DNA from: an uncultured beta proteobacterium
GTDB lineage: Bacteria; Pseudomonadota; Gammaproteobacteria; Burkholderiales; Burkholderiaceae_C
NCBI GenBank assembly: GCA_903832285.1
Contig: CAILAY010000090.1
Span: forward strand, 1 to 64,000
DNA: 64,000 bases
Direction: 5' to 3'
Position 1 is the first letter of the stretch. Every line of letters starts with the position of its first letter. This document shows positions 25,511 to 36,696 of this stretch, piece after piece. The position numbers were made by a program, and so were the translations under genes. The notes under the pieces are model-generated. The model made no database searches. It saw nothing but the letters and a program-made list of their open reading frames with translations, and had not been told where the DNA came from.

Positions 25511-27970
25511 TCAACCAGGGGTATGCGCGCCAACGGGAATCTCGGGCGGTGCCATGATATGGTCGATTGCCCTGGAAACCAGGGGTTCGCGGGGCAATGC
25601 CTTGAGGCCGCCCTGGCGCAACAAGGCGCCGATTTCGCGCTCCGATCGCACAAACGCATCGAAGCCTTCGCGATTGGAAAAGAGAAACCGCTTGCGCTTC
25701 GGGCTAACCCAGGTCAAACGGCAGCGATGGATTTGCGCCTGGTCGCTGATGAAGTCGAACCACATGCCGCGCTCCAACTCCCCCAACATGGAGTCATAGG
25801 AATCGGATTCCGCATCCCGCGCTGCTGCGACGCGCTGATCCAGCATCCATACCGCGTTGTCGCTGGCAATCCGATCCTCGGAGTCGGGCACACCCTCATG
25901 CGTCGGGTCCGGCCCGGACCGGATTGCGTTCATGTGAGTCGCGATCAAACGCCTCGTGAAGTTTTCACGCTCGTCTCCGGTCCATTCCAGCGCGTCCAGA
26001 CTGGCATTGAGCTGTCGCACCAATCCTGGCAGTACGGTCACGAGCTCGCGGCGTTCCGCACTGTCGCGCTTATGTTGTGTAGACCACAACAATCTGTCCG
26101 TGGTCTCGATCAAATGGGTCCAGGCTTCGGGTTGCGCGTCGTGATGGACATAGGCCTGGGCCAGAACCTCCCGCCACTGGTCGGTGAGAAACGGTATCAG
26201 GAACGCGGTCGTGTCGTGGCCGTCTGGCATCGCCAGGATACGCTCCTGGAGCATGGCGTCGACCTGGGCGCGGGCCACCTCCAGCGCTTCGTCGGCCTCA
26301 TGGGCGCTGGCCAATTGCTGGACCTGCAGGTTGACCTGCTGTTCCGCCGCATTGAGGAAGTCCTTGAATTCCGTCAGCACCTCGGTGAGCAAAGTGAGGT
26401 CCTGCCCGAACCCCGTCAGTACACGTTTGACGGCGCCTTCAATCTGCAGATAAAGCGGATCGTCCATGCCCTGTTCGACGGTCCAGGCTATGGCCGCGGC
26501 AGCCAGCGTGTCAACCAGCTTGCGCGCAGGGTGGTCCGCGTAAATGAAGAAATGCCGGTCCATCAAGGCAGCCTTGAGTACCGGGATCTGCAGTCGCCCG
26601 ATCATGACTTTGAGCGGCACCGCGATGTCGGGGTCGGAAAATACGAAGTCAAACACTTCGGCCAAGGCGTCAACCGTGCCGCGATCAAATTCATGGCCAC
26701 TACGAATCTCGTCATCGGCGCGCATCTCACGCAGCAGGTTGTGGCTATCCAGATCGGCGTCCAGCCCCAGATTGGAGAAGGACTTGACCGCGTCCACGCG
26801 CAGTGCTTCCAGGTACCTCGCCAGGTAAGGTTCGATCGGAAGCGCGACGGGTGCGGCCACGAGTCCGGGCGCCGACCAGAGTTCCCGCGGCGCGGACCCG
26901 ACATCGCGCAATACCCCTGCCCCGTCAGGGCTCATGCCCTGATGACGCAGGAACTCCCGGGCGTGCGTAGCCACTGACCAAACCGGTGCTCCGTAACCGT
27001 AGGCAAGCATCTGGGCGGAGGCGGCAACCCCGGGGGGAAGACCGCCACCCGGACCAACCCGATAGCCGCCCAGGTCACCCTCCAGATAACCCGCTTGCCC
27101 ACCGGCGGAAGCACTCTCCGACGACCCCGGCGGCAAACCCAGGGGCGACTGTGCAGAGTGCACGAACGCCTCGCCCGTGACGGCAGGACCGGAGGTTCGC
27201 CCTGACGCACGGGATTTGCGCACCCGATGGGACTGCGCGGCGACGCCGGCACGCTCCAGCATTTGTTCGAGTTCGAAGTAAAGGGGGCCCAGATCAATGC
27301 AGTGTTCGGCGTCGAAGGCCAGCGCGGCATTTTGGGCCGACTGTTCGTCGAACGAACAATCCTTCAGGGTTGCCGTGAAGGCACGCATCAGCACTTCAGG
27401 TCGATAGGGGTTGCCATCAAGGCTGGCGCCCTCGCGTCCGAACAGCGCTCTCAGGCGCAACGTCAGCATGGCCAGCGGCTCTTCATAGCGCAGGTTGAAG
27501 TGCTGTATCAATTCATCCTGCAACAGCATCTGATCCATCTCGTTCACACCCACCAACGAGAGGTTCAACTCGGCGCCAAAATCCGCCGGCTGGGTGACCT
27601 GCCCCTGGCGCCGATCGCTGTTGGGATGAATGGTCTGTATCTCGTCCGTCAGGCATCTTTCCAGCGCTTTCAAAAACCTGGCATGGAAATCGACGGCGTT
27701 TGTGTCGAAAAAGTGACGGGCTTTCTTCCACGACTGGATTTGCTCGGGCAAGTGCCGACCCGGCAGAGTACACAGTTCCTGCAAGCCCTGGCGCAACCGG
27801 CGCAAGAGATCGCCTTCATGCCGTGAAAAATAGCTCAGAACATGCGCGTTGAGCTTGCGCGCCGTAGCCCGCACGGACTTGTGTGTGAAACTGTGCGCGA
27901 ACTCGGAGCCTTTGGGCGAATTCATATTCCTGTGCGTGCCGTTGGACCAACAGCGAGTGGACTCTTTCAT
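25511..27970 (-). CDS. DUF1631 family protein, paralogue
   Basis: About 819 residues from ATG 27970; ATG 27925 and an upstream codon at 28054 are alternatives, and none has an ideal ribosome site. It aligns with the neighbouring DUF1631 gene along its length: IGRLQIPVLKAALMDRHFFIYADHPARKLVDTL and GMWFDFISDQAQIHRCRLTWVSPKRKRFLFSNREGFDAF. The linker between residues ~250 and 400 is low in similarity and Gly/Pro/Ser-rich. Divergence excludes an assembly duplicate. Joint function is unknown. The 175-bp gap upstream, before the RND gene end, probably contains the promoter. Confidence 0.87.
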   Translation of the reverse strand: MKESTRCWSNGTHRNMNSPKGSEFAHSFTHKSVRATARKLNAHVLSYFSRHEGDLLRRLRQGLQELCTLPGRHLPEQIQSWKKARHFFDTNAVDFHARFLKALERCLTDEIQTIHPNSDRRQGQVTQPADFGAELNLSLVGVNEMDQMLLQDELIQHFNLRYEEPLAMLTLRLRALFGREGASLDGNPYRPEVLMRAFTATLKDCSFDEQSAQNAALAFDAEHCIDLGPLYFELEQMLERAGVAAQSHRVRKSRASGRTSGPAVTGEAFVHSAQSPLGLPPGSSESASAGGQAGYLEGDLGGYRVGPGGGLPPGVAASAQMLAYGYGAPVWSVATHAREFLRHQGMSPDGAGVLRDVGSAPRELWSAPGLVAAPVALPIEPYLARYLEALRVDAVKSFSNLGLDADLDSHNLLREMRADDEIRSGHEFDRGTVDALAEVFDFVFSDPDIAVPLKVMIGRLQIPVLKAALMDRHFFIYADHPARKLVDTLAAAAIAWTVEQGMDDPLYLQIEGAVKRVLTGFGQDLTLLTEVLTEFKDFLNAAEQQVNLQVQQLASAHEADEALEVARAQVDAMLQERILAMPDGHDTTAFLIPFLTDQWREVLAQAYVHHDAQPEAWTHLIETTDRLLWSTQHKRDSAERRELVTVLPGLVRQLNASLDALEWTGDERENFTRRLIATHMNAIRSGPDPTHEGVPDSEDRIASDNAVWMLDQRVAAARDAESDSYDSMLGELERGMWFDFISDQAQIHRCRLTWVSPKRKRFLFSNREGFDAFVRSEREIGALLRQGGLKALPREPLVSRAIDHIMAPPEIPVGAHTPG

Positions 27971-28145
27971 CTGTGCGCCGTGCCCTGTGCATCCCCTCGC
28001 AAGCTTGGGACCTATTGTAAATACCCGGCGATCCCGTAACAGGGCATAAAACACTACAAACGATGGGCAGTTTTACTACTTTCCCGGCTGCAAGCTTGTC
28101 ATTGGTCAAGGTCGCGCGATGAAATGCCACTATCGGTGGACTTTC

Positions 28146-31100
28146 TCACTGAGGATTCCTCCTCAAAATCTGCCCGCTTCGCCAAAGCCAGGCCACGCAG
28201 GTCTTCACAGTGCGATACAGCCAGCGCAGCAACGTCAATGTCAGCATCGCCTCCACCAGGGTCTGCACAAAGGCCAGGAAAGGATGGCGTCGCTTGGCCC
28301 GGAGGTGAAATTTTGCGAAGGCCCGGTCGCGTGAGATTTCAATGCTGTCGTAAAACGTGGGCACCACCAGCAAGGTCAGCAGGGTCGACGTGATCGTGCC
28401 GCCGATGATGGCGATCGCCAGCGGGCGATAGAAATCCGCGCCTTCGCCGATGCCGATGGCCACCGGCATCATGCCGGCGATCAGGGCGAAGGTGGTCATC
28501 AGGATTGGGCGCAGCCGCAGGCGTCCGGCGTGCATCAGCGCGTCCTCGCGTGCCGTGCCTGTGGCTTCCTCCTTGCGCGCGCAGTCCAGCAGCAAAATGG
28601 CGTTCTTGGCCACCAGACCCATGAGCATGATGACGCCGATAAAACTCATCAGGTTGAGCGTACCGCCAGTGAGCAACAGCGCGACAACCACGCCAATCAG
28701 GCTCAGCGGGAGCGACAGCATGACCGCCACGGGAGCCGTAAACGAACCGAACTGGATCACCAGAATCAGGTACATGAGGCCGATGCCCATGACCAGGGCG
28801 ATCCCCATTTCCGTGAACAACTCCTTCTGGTCGCGTGCCGTGCCGCCCAGTTCGATACCGTATCCAGGGGGGAAGGCGATCTGCCCGGCGATCTTCATGG
28901 CGTCCGCGGTGACCTCGCCGGCGGAGCGGCCCTGCGCGTTCGCCGACACCGAAATCATGCGCTTGCCATCCTGGTGTTCAATCTTCGCGGGTCCCTTGCC
29001 CATGGTGACGACGGCGATCTGGCTCAGTGGCACCATCATGTCGGCGCCGATCACGGCAATCGGCAGATGTTCGATGTTGGCAGCGCTCACGCGGTCGTCC
29101 GGGTGCAGGCGCAAGGCCACGTCGCGCGCCTCACCGGTGGGGTCGACCCAGTCGCCGACCTCCACGCCGGCAAACGCCACGCGCAGTGCCTGCGCCGCGT
29201 CGGCCACCGAAATGCCCAGGGAGTTGGCCAGCCCCCGGTTCAGTTCAATCTTGAGTTCATCTTTCGGGTCCAGTTCGGACAGTCCCACGTCCACGGCCCC
29301 CGGCACCTGGCGCAGTTGCTCCATGTAGGCCGTGGTGAGTTCCATCAGGCGGCGCGCGTCGGGTCCGGAGAACTGGATCTGTACGGGTTTACGCACGCCG
29401 TTGTTCAGGTCCTCCATCACCACATACTCAGCACCCACCAGACGCGCCATTTCGCGCCGCAGGTCAGCGCCGATCACCGCGGCTGAGCGGTGACGCTCGG
29501 TGCTCTTGCCGATGTCCACGTAAATGCGGCCGCCACCGGGGTGAATGTTGCTGTTGGTGGCCACGGTTTCCTTGATGCCGCGCGCCATCGTGGCGGCTTG
29601 CTCCACCTTGAGTCGGGCGAATTCCAGACTGGCGCTGGACGGTGTGCGTATTTCGATCGCGATCGTGTTGTCGTCCGAGACGGGCATGAAACTGGATCCG
29701 CCAAATCTGAAATGAAGACCCAGTGCTGCCGCAAGGCTGAGAACAGCGATGAAGGCCATGGAGCGGCGATGGTGCAGAGCCCAGGCGATGACGTGGCCGT
29801 AGCGATTGGCCTGATGGTCGAACCAGTTGTTGAAGCGGGCCAGCACCCGACCCACACCACGCCGTGGCCGGTCGTGGTGACCCACGGGATCGCCCCAATA
29901 GGCAGACAACATCGGGTCCAGGGTAAAGGAGATGAACAGGCTCACCAGCACCGAACTGGCCACCGTCAAGGCAAACGGTCGGAACCATTCGCCCGCGCCG
30001 CCGCCCATGAAGGCCACCGGGATGAAAACGGCGATGATCGAAAAGGTGGTGGCCGCCACCGCCAGTCCGATCTCCGCCGTGCCCTCACGCGCCGCCGTGC
30101 GCCGGTCCTGGCCGCTGGTCATATGCCGCACGATGTTCTCACGCACCACGATGGCATCGTCGATGAGCACGCCAATGGCCAGCGACAAACCCAAAAGTGT
30201 CATGAAGTTCAACGTGAAACCACATAGCCATACCGCGATGAAGGCGGCGATCACCGAAGTTGGCAGGCTCAACGCGGTGATGAGCGTGGAACGCCAGGAA
30301 TTGAGGAAGGCGTAGACCACGAAGATCGTCAGCACAGCACCAAACACGAGGGAGTGAATCACGTTGTCCAGGTTGCTCTGCGCCTCTTCGCCGCCGTCAC
30401 GTACCACCTCCAGTGTGGTTCCCGATGGCAGCGTCTTGCTCACTTCCTTCACCAGGTCACGCACCTTTGTCGCGACGGCCACCGTGCTGGCATCGCGTGA
30501 GCGCGTGACGGCAATGCCGACGTTGGGCAGTCCGTTGCGCATGCTGAAGCCTGCGATTTCGGCGAATCCATCGGCGATACTGGCCACCTGTGCCAGGCGC
30601 ACCACCTCGGGCCCGCGGCGGCGGATCACGATCTGCTCAAACTCGCGTGGCGACTCGATGCGTCCAACCAGGCGAATGCTCTGTTCGTCCAGCGGACCCT
30701 TGACCTGACCCACGGGTGAATTGGTGTTCTGGGCACGCAGGGCGGCCACGACCTCGCTCACGGACACGTTGTATTCCCGCAGCTTTTCCGAACGCAGCAG
30801 CACGCTCAACTCCCGCCGCAGGGCGCCATTGACGTTCACCACTGCGACGCCTTCAATCGCGCGAAAGCGATTGGCGAGATCGTCCTCGGCCAGCCGCGAA
30901 ATCTCCGCGTGCGACAGCGTCTTGGACGACAGCCCCATCTGCATGATGGGCTGGGCCGCTGGATCAACGCGCTGCAGCACCGGTTCACGCATTTCGGCTG
31001 GCAGCTTGTAGCGCACCGCGCCGATCGCATTGCGTACCTCGTCCGAGGCTTCGATCATGTTCTTCTTGAAGTTGAACTGGAGCACGATGCTTGCATTGCT

Positions 31101-31358
31101 TTCGTCCGCATAGGAGCTGATCTGGTACAGGCCACTGATGCTCTGCAACGACTTCTCGACGCGCAGGATGATCTCCCGCTCCACCGTTTCCGGCGACGCA
31201 CCGGGGTAGGGAATGTTGACCACCAGCACCGGCATCTCGACGTCCGGAATCTGGTTTACGCGCAGGTTTTTGAGTGCCAGCAATCCTGCGCACATCAACG
31301 CAATGATGATGACCACCATGGCCACGGGTCGGCGGATGCTGAAGTCGGACAGGAACAT
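28146..31358 (-). CDS. RND efflux pump permease (HAE-1/AcrB-like)
   Basis: Start 31358 (MFLSDFSIRRPVAMVV) is preceded by GGGGAA at good spacing and begins one base after the stop of the adaptor gene. The 1070-residue protein shows the duplicated RND layout: TM1, a large periplasmic domain, a helix bundle with GVLIDDAIVVRENI carrying the paired aspartates of the proton relay, a second porter domain and a closing helix bundle. It exports small hydrophobic or amphipathic compounds together with its adaptor and an outer-membrane channel. No TolC-type gene is present here, so the channel must be encoded elsewhere. Substrate is unknown. Confidence 0.94.
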   Translation of the reverse strand: MFLSDFSIRRPVAMVVIIIALMCAGLLALKNLRVNQIPDVEMPVLVVNIPYPGASPETVEREIILRVEKSLQSISGLYQISSYADESNASIVLQFNFKKNMIEASDEVRNAIGAVRYKLPAEMREPVLQRVDPAAQPIMQMGLSSKTLSHAEISRLAEDDLANRFRAIEGVAVVNVNGALRRELSVLLRSEKLREYNVSVSEVVAALRAQNTNSPVGQVKGPLDEQSIRLVGRIESPREFEQIVIRRRGPEVVRLAQVASIADGFAEIAGFSMRNGLPNVGIAVTRSRDASTVAVATKVRDLVKEVSKTLPSGTTLEVVRDGGEEAQSNLDNVIHSLVFGAVLTIFVVYAFLNSWRSTLITALSLPTSVIAAFIAVWLCGFTLNFMTLLGLSLAIGVLIDDAIVVRENIVRHMTSGQDRRTAAREGTAEIGLAVAATTFSIIAVFIPVAFMGGGAGEWFRPFALTVASSVLVSLFISFTLDPMLSAYWGDPVGHHDRPRRGVGRVLARFNNWFDHQANRYGHVIAWALHHRRSMAFIAVLSLAAALGLHFRFGGSSFMPVSDDNTIAIEIRTPSSASLEFARLKVEQAATMARGIKETVATNSNIHPGGGRIYVDIGKSTERHRSAAVIGADLRREMARLVGAEYVVMEDLNNGVRKPVQIQFSGPDARRLMELTTAYMEQLRQVPGAVDVGLSELDPKDELKIELNRGLANSLGISVADAAQALRVAFAGVEVGDWVDPTGEARDVALRLHPDDRVSAANIEHLPIAVIGADMMVPLSQIAVVTMGKGPAKIEHQDGKRMISVSANAQGRSAGEVTADAMKIAGQIAFPPGYGIELGGTARDQKELFTEMGIALVMGIGLMYLILVIQFGSFTAPVAVMLSLPLSLIGVVVALLLTGGTLNLMSFIGVIMLMGLVAKNAILLLDCARKEEATGTAREDALMHAGRLRLRPILMTTFALIAGMMPVAIGIGEGADFYRPLAIAIIGGTITSTLLTLLVVPTFYDSIEISRDRAFAKFHLRAKRRHPFLAFVQTLVEAMLTLTLLRWLYRTVKTCVAWLWRSGQILRRNPQ

Positions 31359-31359
31359 G

Positions 31360-32496
31360 CTATTTCCCCGCGCTTGCCGCAGTGCTGGCAGGAGCGGCGG
31401 TGCTGGCCGTGAGTTGCACTTTCTGTCCATCCTTCAGCGCGGAAGTGGGATTGCGTATCAACTGGTCGCCCTCGCTCAAGCCACTGCGCAGCGCAAAGTC
31501 GCCGCGGCGCGGGTCGCGCTCGCCCAGCACCAGGCTGACCTTTTGCACCACGCCGCCCTTGACACGCCAGGCATAGGTCTTGTCCCCTTCGCGGGCCAGC
31601 GCGGCGGACGGCATCATCAGTGCGGACTGCTGTGAAGCCTCAATATTGCCCTCGGCATAAAGACCCGCCAGCTGCGGCTGCTTGCCGGTCGAAAATTCCA
31701 CAAGCACTTCGAGTTGACGGGTATTGGCGTTTGCGGCCGGGTTGATGCGCGTGACCATGCCGGAAAATTCCTGCGGCCCGTAGCCATTGACGCGGAATCT
31801 CACGGCCTGTCCGACCTTGACTTCGGCGACGGCGTCGGCCGATACCAGTCCCTCCAGGCGCATGCTGGTGGGGTCCATCACCTTGAGCAGTTCCTTGCCG
31901 ATCTGCGCCGTGTCACCTGCCGACACCTTGCGCTCACTCACGATGCCGTCAAAGGGCGCGCTTACCAGGGTGTGCTGGAGCTGTTGGCGCGCCTGCACTT
32001 CACGCGTTTTGGCCGCAGCCAAATCGCTTTGGGTGGTGTTGCGTCGGTTCTCTGCATCTTCAAGTTGCTGGGTCGAAGCCATGCCGGATTCACGCAGCGT
32101 CTTGAGCCGCTGCAACTGGCGTTCGGCCTGTTCGTACGACTGAACGGCAGCGCGTTGCGCTTCCTGCGCCGAGTTCAGGCTGTCGCGGATGGCGGTGTCG
32201 TCCAGGCGCACCAGCAGGTCGCCGCGGCGTACCCGGTCGCCATTGTCCTTGAGCACCTGCACCACCACCGACGAAACCTCGGCACGCAAATCAGCGCGGC
32301 GCTGCGGCTGCACCGTTCCGGTGAGGGTAGGACCCATACTCAGCGTGTTGTTCTGCACGGTCATCAGATCTTGTGGCGCCACCAGCAGCGCAGGAAGGGA
32401 ATCCGGGCTTGCCGCCTTATCGGCCTTGGCTGAGTCCTTGCTGCAGCCCGCCAGCGACAGGACCATGGCCAGAATAGTCAGTGAGATGCGTGTCAT
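31360..32496 (-). CDS. RND efflux periplasmic adaptor (membrane fusion protein)
   Basis: The 378-residue lipoprotein has a lipobox at LSLAGC (Cys18), a lipoyl/barrel-sandwich hybrid domain split around a helical hairpin (coiled coil ~105-170), and a C-terminal beta-barrel domain. The segment VSAPFDGIVSERKVSAGDTAQIGKEL is the typical second lipoyl half. It bridges the permease to an outer-membrane channel. The permease gene follows after one base. The C-terminal tail is Ala/Thr/Ser-rich. Confidence 0.94.
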   Translation of the reverse strand: MTRISLTILAMVLSLAGCSKDSAKADKAASPDSLPALLVAPQDLMTVQNNTLSMGPTLTGTVQPQRRADLRAEVSSVVVQVLKDNGDRVRRGDLLVRLDDTAIRDSLNSAQEAQRAAVQSYEQAERQLQRLKTLRESGMASTQQLEDAENRRNTTQSDLAAAKTREVQARQQLQHTLVSAPFDGIVSERKVSAGDTAQIGKELLKVMDPTSMRLEGLVSADAVAEVKVGQAVRFRVNGYGPQEFSGMVTRINPAANANTRQLEVLVEFSTGKQPQLAGLYAEGNIEASQQSALMMPSAALAREGDKTYAWRVKGGVVQKVSLVLGERDPRRGDFALRSGLSEGDQLIRNPTSALKDGQKVQLTASTAAPASTAASAGK

Positions 32497-32535
32497 GTTT
32501 GCTAGATGCTGTGGTTAGATAAAAGGGGTGTGCCG

Positions 32536-35151
32536 CTACGCGCTGCGTGCCAGCTTCTTCAGGGCATACAGGGCGTCCAGCGCCTCGCGCGGGCTCATGA
32601 CATCGGGGTTGATCGCAGTGAGCGCCATTTCAATCGCATTATCTGGCAGCGCTGTGGATGCGGGCGGCGCCGCAAACAGATCCACCTGAGCATGGGTTTC
32701 GCTGGCGCGCGTCTCCAGCGTGTGCAGGGCATGGCGGGCCTGGTGCAACACAGCTGCGGGCATGCCTGCGAGCTTGGCCACCTGGATGCCGTAGCTGCGG
32801 CTCGCCGGACCGGATTGGATCTCATGCAGGAACACGATGTCCGCGCCCGCCTCCGCAGCGCTCACGTGCACGTTCATGGCGGCGTGGTGCTCTGCGGGAA
32901 ATTGCGTGAGTTCGAAGTAGTGCGTGGCAAAAAGCGAGAAGGCCCGGGTCTTGTCGTGCAACTGGCTGGCGATGGCGCCGGCCAGTGCCAGGCCGTCAAA
33001 GGTCGATGTGCCGCGGCCGATTTCATCCATCAGCACCAGGGAGCGCGGCGTGGCGCTGTGCAGGATCTGGGCGGCCTCCGTCATCTCCAGCATGAAGGTC
33101 GATTGCGCGTTGGCAAGATCGTCGGAGGCACCGATGCGCGTGTGGATGGCGTCGATCGGTCCCAGGCGGCACTCGCTGGCAGGCACATAGCTGCCCATGC
33201 TGGCCAGCAGCACGATCAGCGCCACCTGGCGCATGTAGGTGGACTTGCCGCCCATGTTGGGACCGGTGATGATCTGCATGCGGGCCTTCGGGCCGAGCGT
33301 GGTGTCGTTGGCGATAAAGTTGCGGCTGGCAGCGTTGCTACCGTACTCCTGCAAACGCGATTCGACCACCGGATGCCGACCCTGCCGGATCTCGATGCAG
33401 GGTTGCAGTACGAACTCTGGCGCGCACCAGTTCAGCGTGAGCGAGCGCTCCGTCAGGGCGCACAGCGCGTCCAGCGCAGCCAGCGCTCGGGCCAGCTGGC
33501 TCAAGCCCGGAATGAAACACTGCAACTGGTCCAGCACCTGCTCATAGAGCCATTTCTCGCGCGCCAGTGCCCGGTCCTGGGCGCTCAGCGCCTTGTCCTC
33601 GAAGGCTTTAAGTTCGGGCGTGATGTAGCGCTCGGCGTTCTTCAGCGTTTGACGGCGCCGGTAATTGTCGGGGACCTTGTCCAACTGGCCCTGCGTCACC
33701 TCGATGTAAAAGCCGTGCACCCGGTTGAACTGCACGCGCAAATTGGCAATGCCGGTGCGCTCCCGTTCGCGCGCTTCCAACGCCAGCAAAAAGGCATCGC
33801 AGTTGTCGGCAATAGCGCGCAGCTCGTCCAGTTCGACGTCAAAGCCGCTGGCGATGACGCCGCCGTCGCGCACCAGCGCCGCGGGCTCTGGCGCGATCGC
33901 GCGCACCAGCAATTCAGCGCAATCCAGGGGTGGACGCAGATCGTTGGCCAATTGCGTCAGCAGGGGCGATAGACCGGCGCAGGCGGGGCTCAAGGCCAGC
34001 GTCCGTTGCAGCGTCATTTGCAGCGCCACGAGTTCGCGCGGACGCACCTGGCGCAGTGCGGTGCGCGCGGTGACGCGCTCCACGTCGCAGCAACCCTTGA
34101 GGAGCCCGCGCAGATCCTGCCAGGCGCCGAGCCGCAACGCAGCCAGCGCCTCCAGCCGGAGTCTTGCCACCGTGCGCTCGCGCGGCGGCTGCAGCATCCA
34201 GCTCTTGAGACTGCGGCTGCCCATGCCCGTCATGCACGTGTCCAGCAGCGAGAACAGCGTGGGCGCGGCCTCGCCGCGCAGCGTCTGCGTCAGTTCCAGG
34301 TTGCGCCTTGTGTTGGTCGGCAGGTCGACGAAGTCGTCGGCGCGCTGAACCTGAACGCTTTGCACGTGCGACAGGGCACGCCCCTGCGTGTGCTCGGCGT
34401 AATCGAGCAAAGCCGCGGCGGCAGCGTGCGCCAACGGCAGGTCCTGCGCCCCCCAGGCATCTAGGCTTGCGGCCTGGAGTTGCGCCAGCAGCTTGGTCAC
34501 GCCCAGCGTGGCATCGAACTGCCAGGGCGGGCGCGGCGTGAGCGAGAGCGAAGACGAAAACGAAGCCGAAAATTTCAGCGCCTTCAGACGCTGCTCCAAC
34601 ACGCCGCTGACGTCGGCGCTGTACAGCAGTTCGCTCGGAGCCAGATGTGCGACCCAGGTCTCGATCTCATCGCTGGAGCACTCGGCCAGATGTACCACGC
34701 CTTGGGTCACGCTCAACCAGGCCAGACCACAGCGCTGGCGCGGCCCCTGATGCAGGCTCAGAAGCAGCGACTCGCTCTTGTCGCTCAGCAGCGCGCTGTC
34801 GGTGACTGTGCCCGGCGTCACCACCCGCACCACCTTGCGTTCCACCGGCCCCTTGCCGGTCACTTCGCCGATCTGTTCACAGATGGCCACTGACTCGCCC
34901 TGCTGGATGAGGCGGGCCAGATAGGTCTCCATGGCATGAAATGGCACGCCCGCCATCAGCACCGGCGCTCCGCCTGAGTGGCCGCGCGAAGTGAGCGTGA
35001 TGTCGAGCAGGCGCGAGGCCTTTTCCGCGTCCGCGTGGAAAAGCTCGTAGAAGTCGCCCATGCGGTAAAAAACCAGAGTGTCGGGAAACTCCGCCTTGAT
35101 GCCAAGGTACTGGGCCATGGCGGGCGTCTGGGGCTTGGCGTCGTCGGTCAT
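32536..35151 (-). CDS. mutS: DNA mismatch repair protein MutS
   Basis: The 871-residue protein has the mismatch-binding [11 protein letters not shown] motif (Phe-x-Glu) near residue 30, connector and lever domains, and the ABC ATPase end with Walker [10 protein letters not shown], the signature region [12 protein letters not shown] and Walker [20 protein letters not shown]. Length is normal for bacterial MutS. It recognises mispairs and recruits MutL. It is divergent from the serine hydrolase gene and lies 39 bp ahead of the RND adaptor gene on the same strand. Confidence 0.98.
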   Translation of the reverse strand: MTDDAKPQTPAMAQYLGIKAEFPDTLVFYRMGDFYELFHADAEKASRLLDITLTSRGHSGGAPVLMAGVPFHAMETYLARLIQQGESVAICEQIGEVTGKGPVERKVVRVVTPGTVTDSALLSDKSESLLLSLHQGPRQRCGLAWLSVTQGVVHLAECSSDEIETWVAHLAPSELLYSADVSGVLEQRLKALKFSASFSSSLSLTPRPPWQFDATLGVTKLLAQLQAASLDAWGAQDLPLAHAAAAALLDYAEHTQGRALSHVQSVQVQRADDFVDLPTNTRRNLELTQTLRGEAAPTLFSLLDTCMTGMGSRSLKSWMLQPPRERTVARLRLEALAALRLGAWQDLRGLLKGCCDVERVTARTALRQVRPRELVALQMTLQRTLALSPACAGLSPLLTQLANDLRPPLDCAELLVRAIAPEPAALVRDGGVIASGFDVELDELRAIADNCDAFLLALEARERERTGIANLRVQFNRVHGFYIEVTQGQLDKVPDNYRRRQTLKNAERYITPELKAFEDKALSAQDRALAREKWLYEQVLDQLQCFIPGLSQLARALAALDALCALTERSLTLNWCAPEFVLQPCIEIRQGRHPVVESRLQEYGSNAASRNFIANDTTLGPKARMQIITGPNMGGKSTYMRQVALIVLLASMGSYVPASECRLGPIDAIHTRIGASDDLANAQSTFMLEMTEAAQILHSATPRSLVLMDEIGRGTSTFDGLALAGAIASQLHDKTRAFSLFATHYFELTQFPAEHHAAMNVHVSAAEAGADIVFLHEIQSGPASRSYGIQVAKLAGMPAAVLHQARHALHTLETRASETHAQVDLFAAPPASTALPDNAIEMALTAINPDVMSPREALDALYALKKLARSA

Positions 35152-35288
35152 TGTTTGAAGTCTATCAACATCAATTGCGGCCCGTTGCCAGCGCCGAAAT
35201 GCCCGGTAGCGATGACCTAGGGTTGACCCGCTGGGTCCATGAGAATGGTGTCACCTAAGATGGTCCTTCAAGCCACAAGGAGACATTC

Positions 35289-36623
35289 ATGGGCGCACGC
35301 CAAATCTGCACTTCCTATCTTTTGCTTTTAGGCGCGCTGGGTGCGGCTCAGCCTGCCCTGGCGCAGGCGACGGCAGCTCCAGCGATGCCCACGGCTGAAC
35401 AGACCGATCCGGTCAAGCTGGGCTGGATGGTGGGATCCCCACCGCCGCCGGAAAAGGTGATTCGCTGGGCCGATGGCTCGTTCTACAGCTTCCCCAAGTT
35501 TCGCTGGACCTTTTCGCATGCGCGCCAGTTCGGCGCCACCAGTAATATTTCGCGCGGACTGGCGCCTCCGTCGCTGTTGCCACGCGCCGAACGTGCTGAC
35601 ATTGACGCCATCAGTTTCATTCCACTGGGCAAGAGCGAACCGATGACCTGGGCCCAGTCGCTACCCGCCAACTTCACTGACGGCATCGTCGTGCTGCACC
35701 GCGGGAAGATCGTCTACGAACGCTATTTCGGCGCGCTGGCAGAAGACGGTCAGCACATGGCCCAATCCGTCACAAAATCCTTCTTCGGCACCATTGGCGC
35801 AAGCCTGGTGGCGGAGGGCAAACTCGACCCGAATGCCAAGGTTGCGCAATACATTCCCGAACTGAAGGACAGCGCCTTTGCCGACGCCAGCGTGCGTCAG
35901 GTGCTGGACATGACGACGGGTCTGAAATACAGCGAAAACTATGCCGACCCGAATGCGGAAATCTGGAGTCACGTGCGCGCCGGCAGCGTGTTGCCCCGAC
36001 CTCCCGGCTACCTGGGCCCCAAGAGCTTCTACGAGTTCTTGAAGACGGTGCAAAAGGAAGGCGAACACGGTGGGGTTTTCGCGTACAAAACCGTCAACAG
36101 CGATGTGCTCGGATGGCTGATTCGGCGCGTGACGAACAAGTCGGTGGGCGAGAACCTGTCCGAACGGATCTGGAGCAAGCTGGGCATGGAGCAGGACGCC
36201 TACATTTCCATCGATACCGAGGGCACCGAGTTCGCGGGTGGCGGCCTCAACACCGGTCTGCGCGATCTGGCGCGGTTCGGCGAGATGATGCGAAATGGCG
36301 GAAGCTTCAACGGTCAGCAGATTGTTCCGAAGGCGGTGGTGGACGACATACGGGCGGGTGGCGACAAAGGCAATTTCGCCCGCGCGGGGTTCGCCACATT
36401 GCCGGGTGCGAGCTACCGCAATATGTGGTGGGTGCTGAACAATGCCGACGGCGCGTTTGCGGCACGGGGCATTCATGGTCAGACGATCTACATCGATCCC
36501 AAGGCCGAAATGGTGATTGCGCGCTATGCTTCTTTTCCCATGGCCGCCAACCCGTTCAACGACCCCACCTCCTTGCCCGCTTACCAAGCCCTGGCCGACA
36601 AGCTGATGGCTGTGACGCGCTGA
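35289..36623 (+). CDS. Exported serine hydrolase of the beta-lactamase/NylB family
   Basis: AAGGAGA precedes ATG 35289. The 444-residue protein has a signal peptide (1-26, ending ALAQA). The catalytic SxxK is SVTK (Ser160, Lys163) and a likely Tyr is in the YSENY segment near residue 214, followed by a class-C-like fold with a C-terminal GIHGQTIYIDP strand. This layout resembles 6-aminohexanoate-dimer hydrolase and related carboxylesterases, so the substrate may be an amide or ester and not a beta-lactam. It is monocistronic or heads the tatD transcript. Confidence 0.88.
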   Translation: MGARQICTSYLLLLGALGAAQPALAQATAAPAMPTAEQTDPVKLGWMVGSPPPPEKVIRWADGSFYSFPKFRWTFSHARQFGATSNISRGLAPPSLLPRAERADIDAISFIPLGKSEPMTWAQSLPANFTDGIVVLHRGKIVYERYFGALAEDGQHMAQSVTKSFFGTIGASLVAEGKLDPNAKVAQYIPELKDSAFADASVRQVLDMTTGLKYSENYADPNAEIWSHVRAGSVLPRPPGYLGPKSFYEFLKTVQKEGEHGGVFAYKTVNSDVLGWLIRRVTNKSVGENLSERIWSKLGMEQDAYISIDTEGTEFAGGGLNTGLRDLARFGEMMRNGGSFNGQQIVPKAVVDDIRAGGDKGNFARAGFATLPGASYRNMWWVLNNADGAFAARGIHGQTIYIDPKAEMVIARYASFPMAANPFNDPTSLPAYQALADKLMAVTR

Positions 36624-36696
36624 CGCTACAGCCGACGCTGCGGTGTTCCCGGGCATGACTTGCGTCTTTTCCGCGCGCTGCCGCTAAAGTGCGGCC

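Noticed and set aside
23009-27970. Possible assembly duplication of the DUF1631 gene
   Set aside because: The two copies are clearly diverged at protein level and differ in linker sequence.
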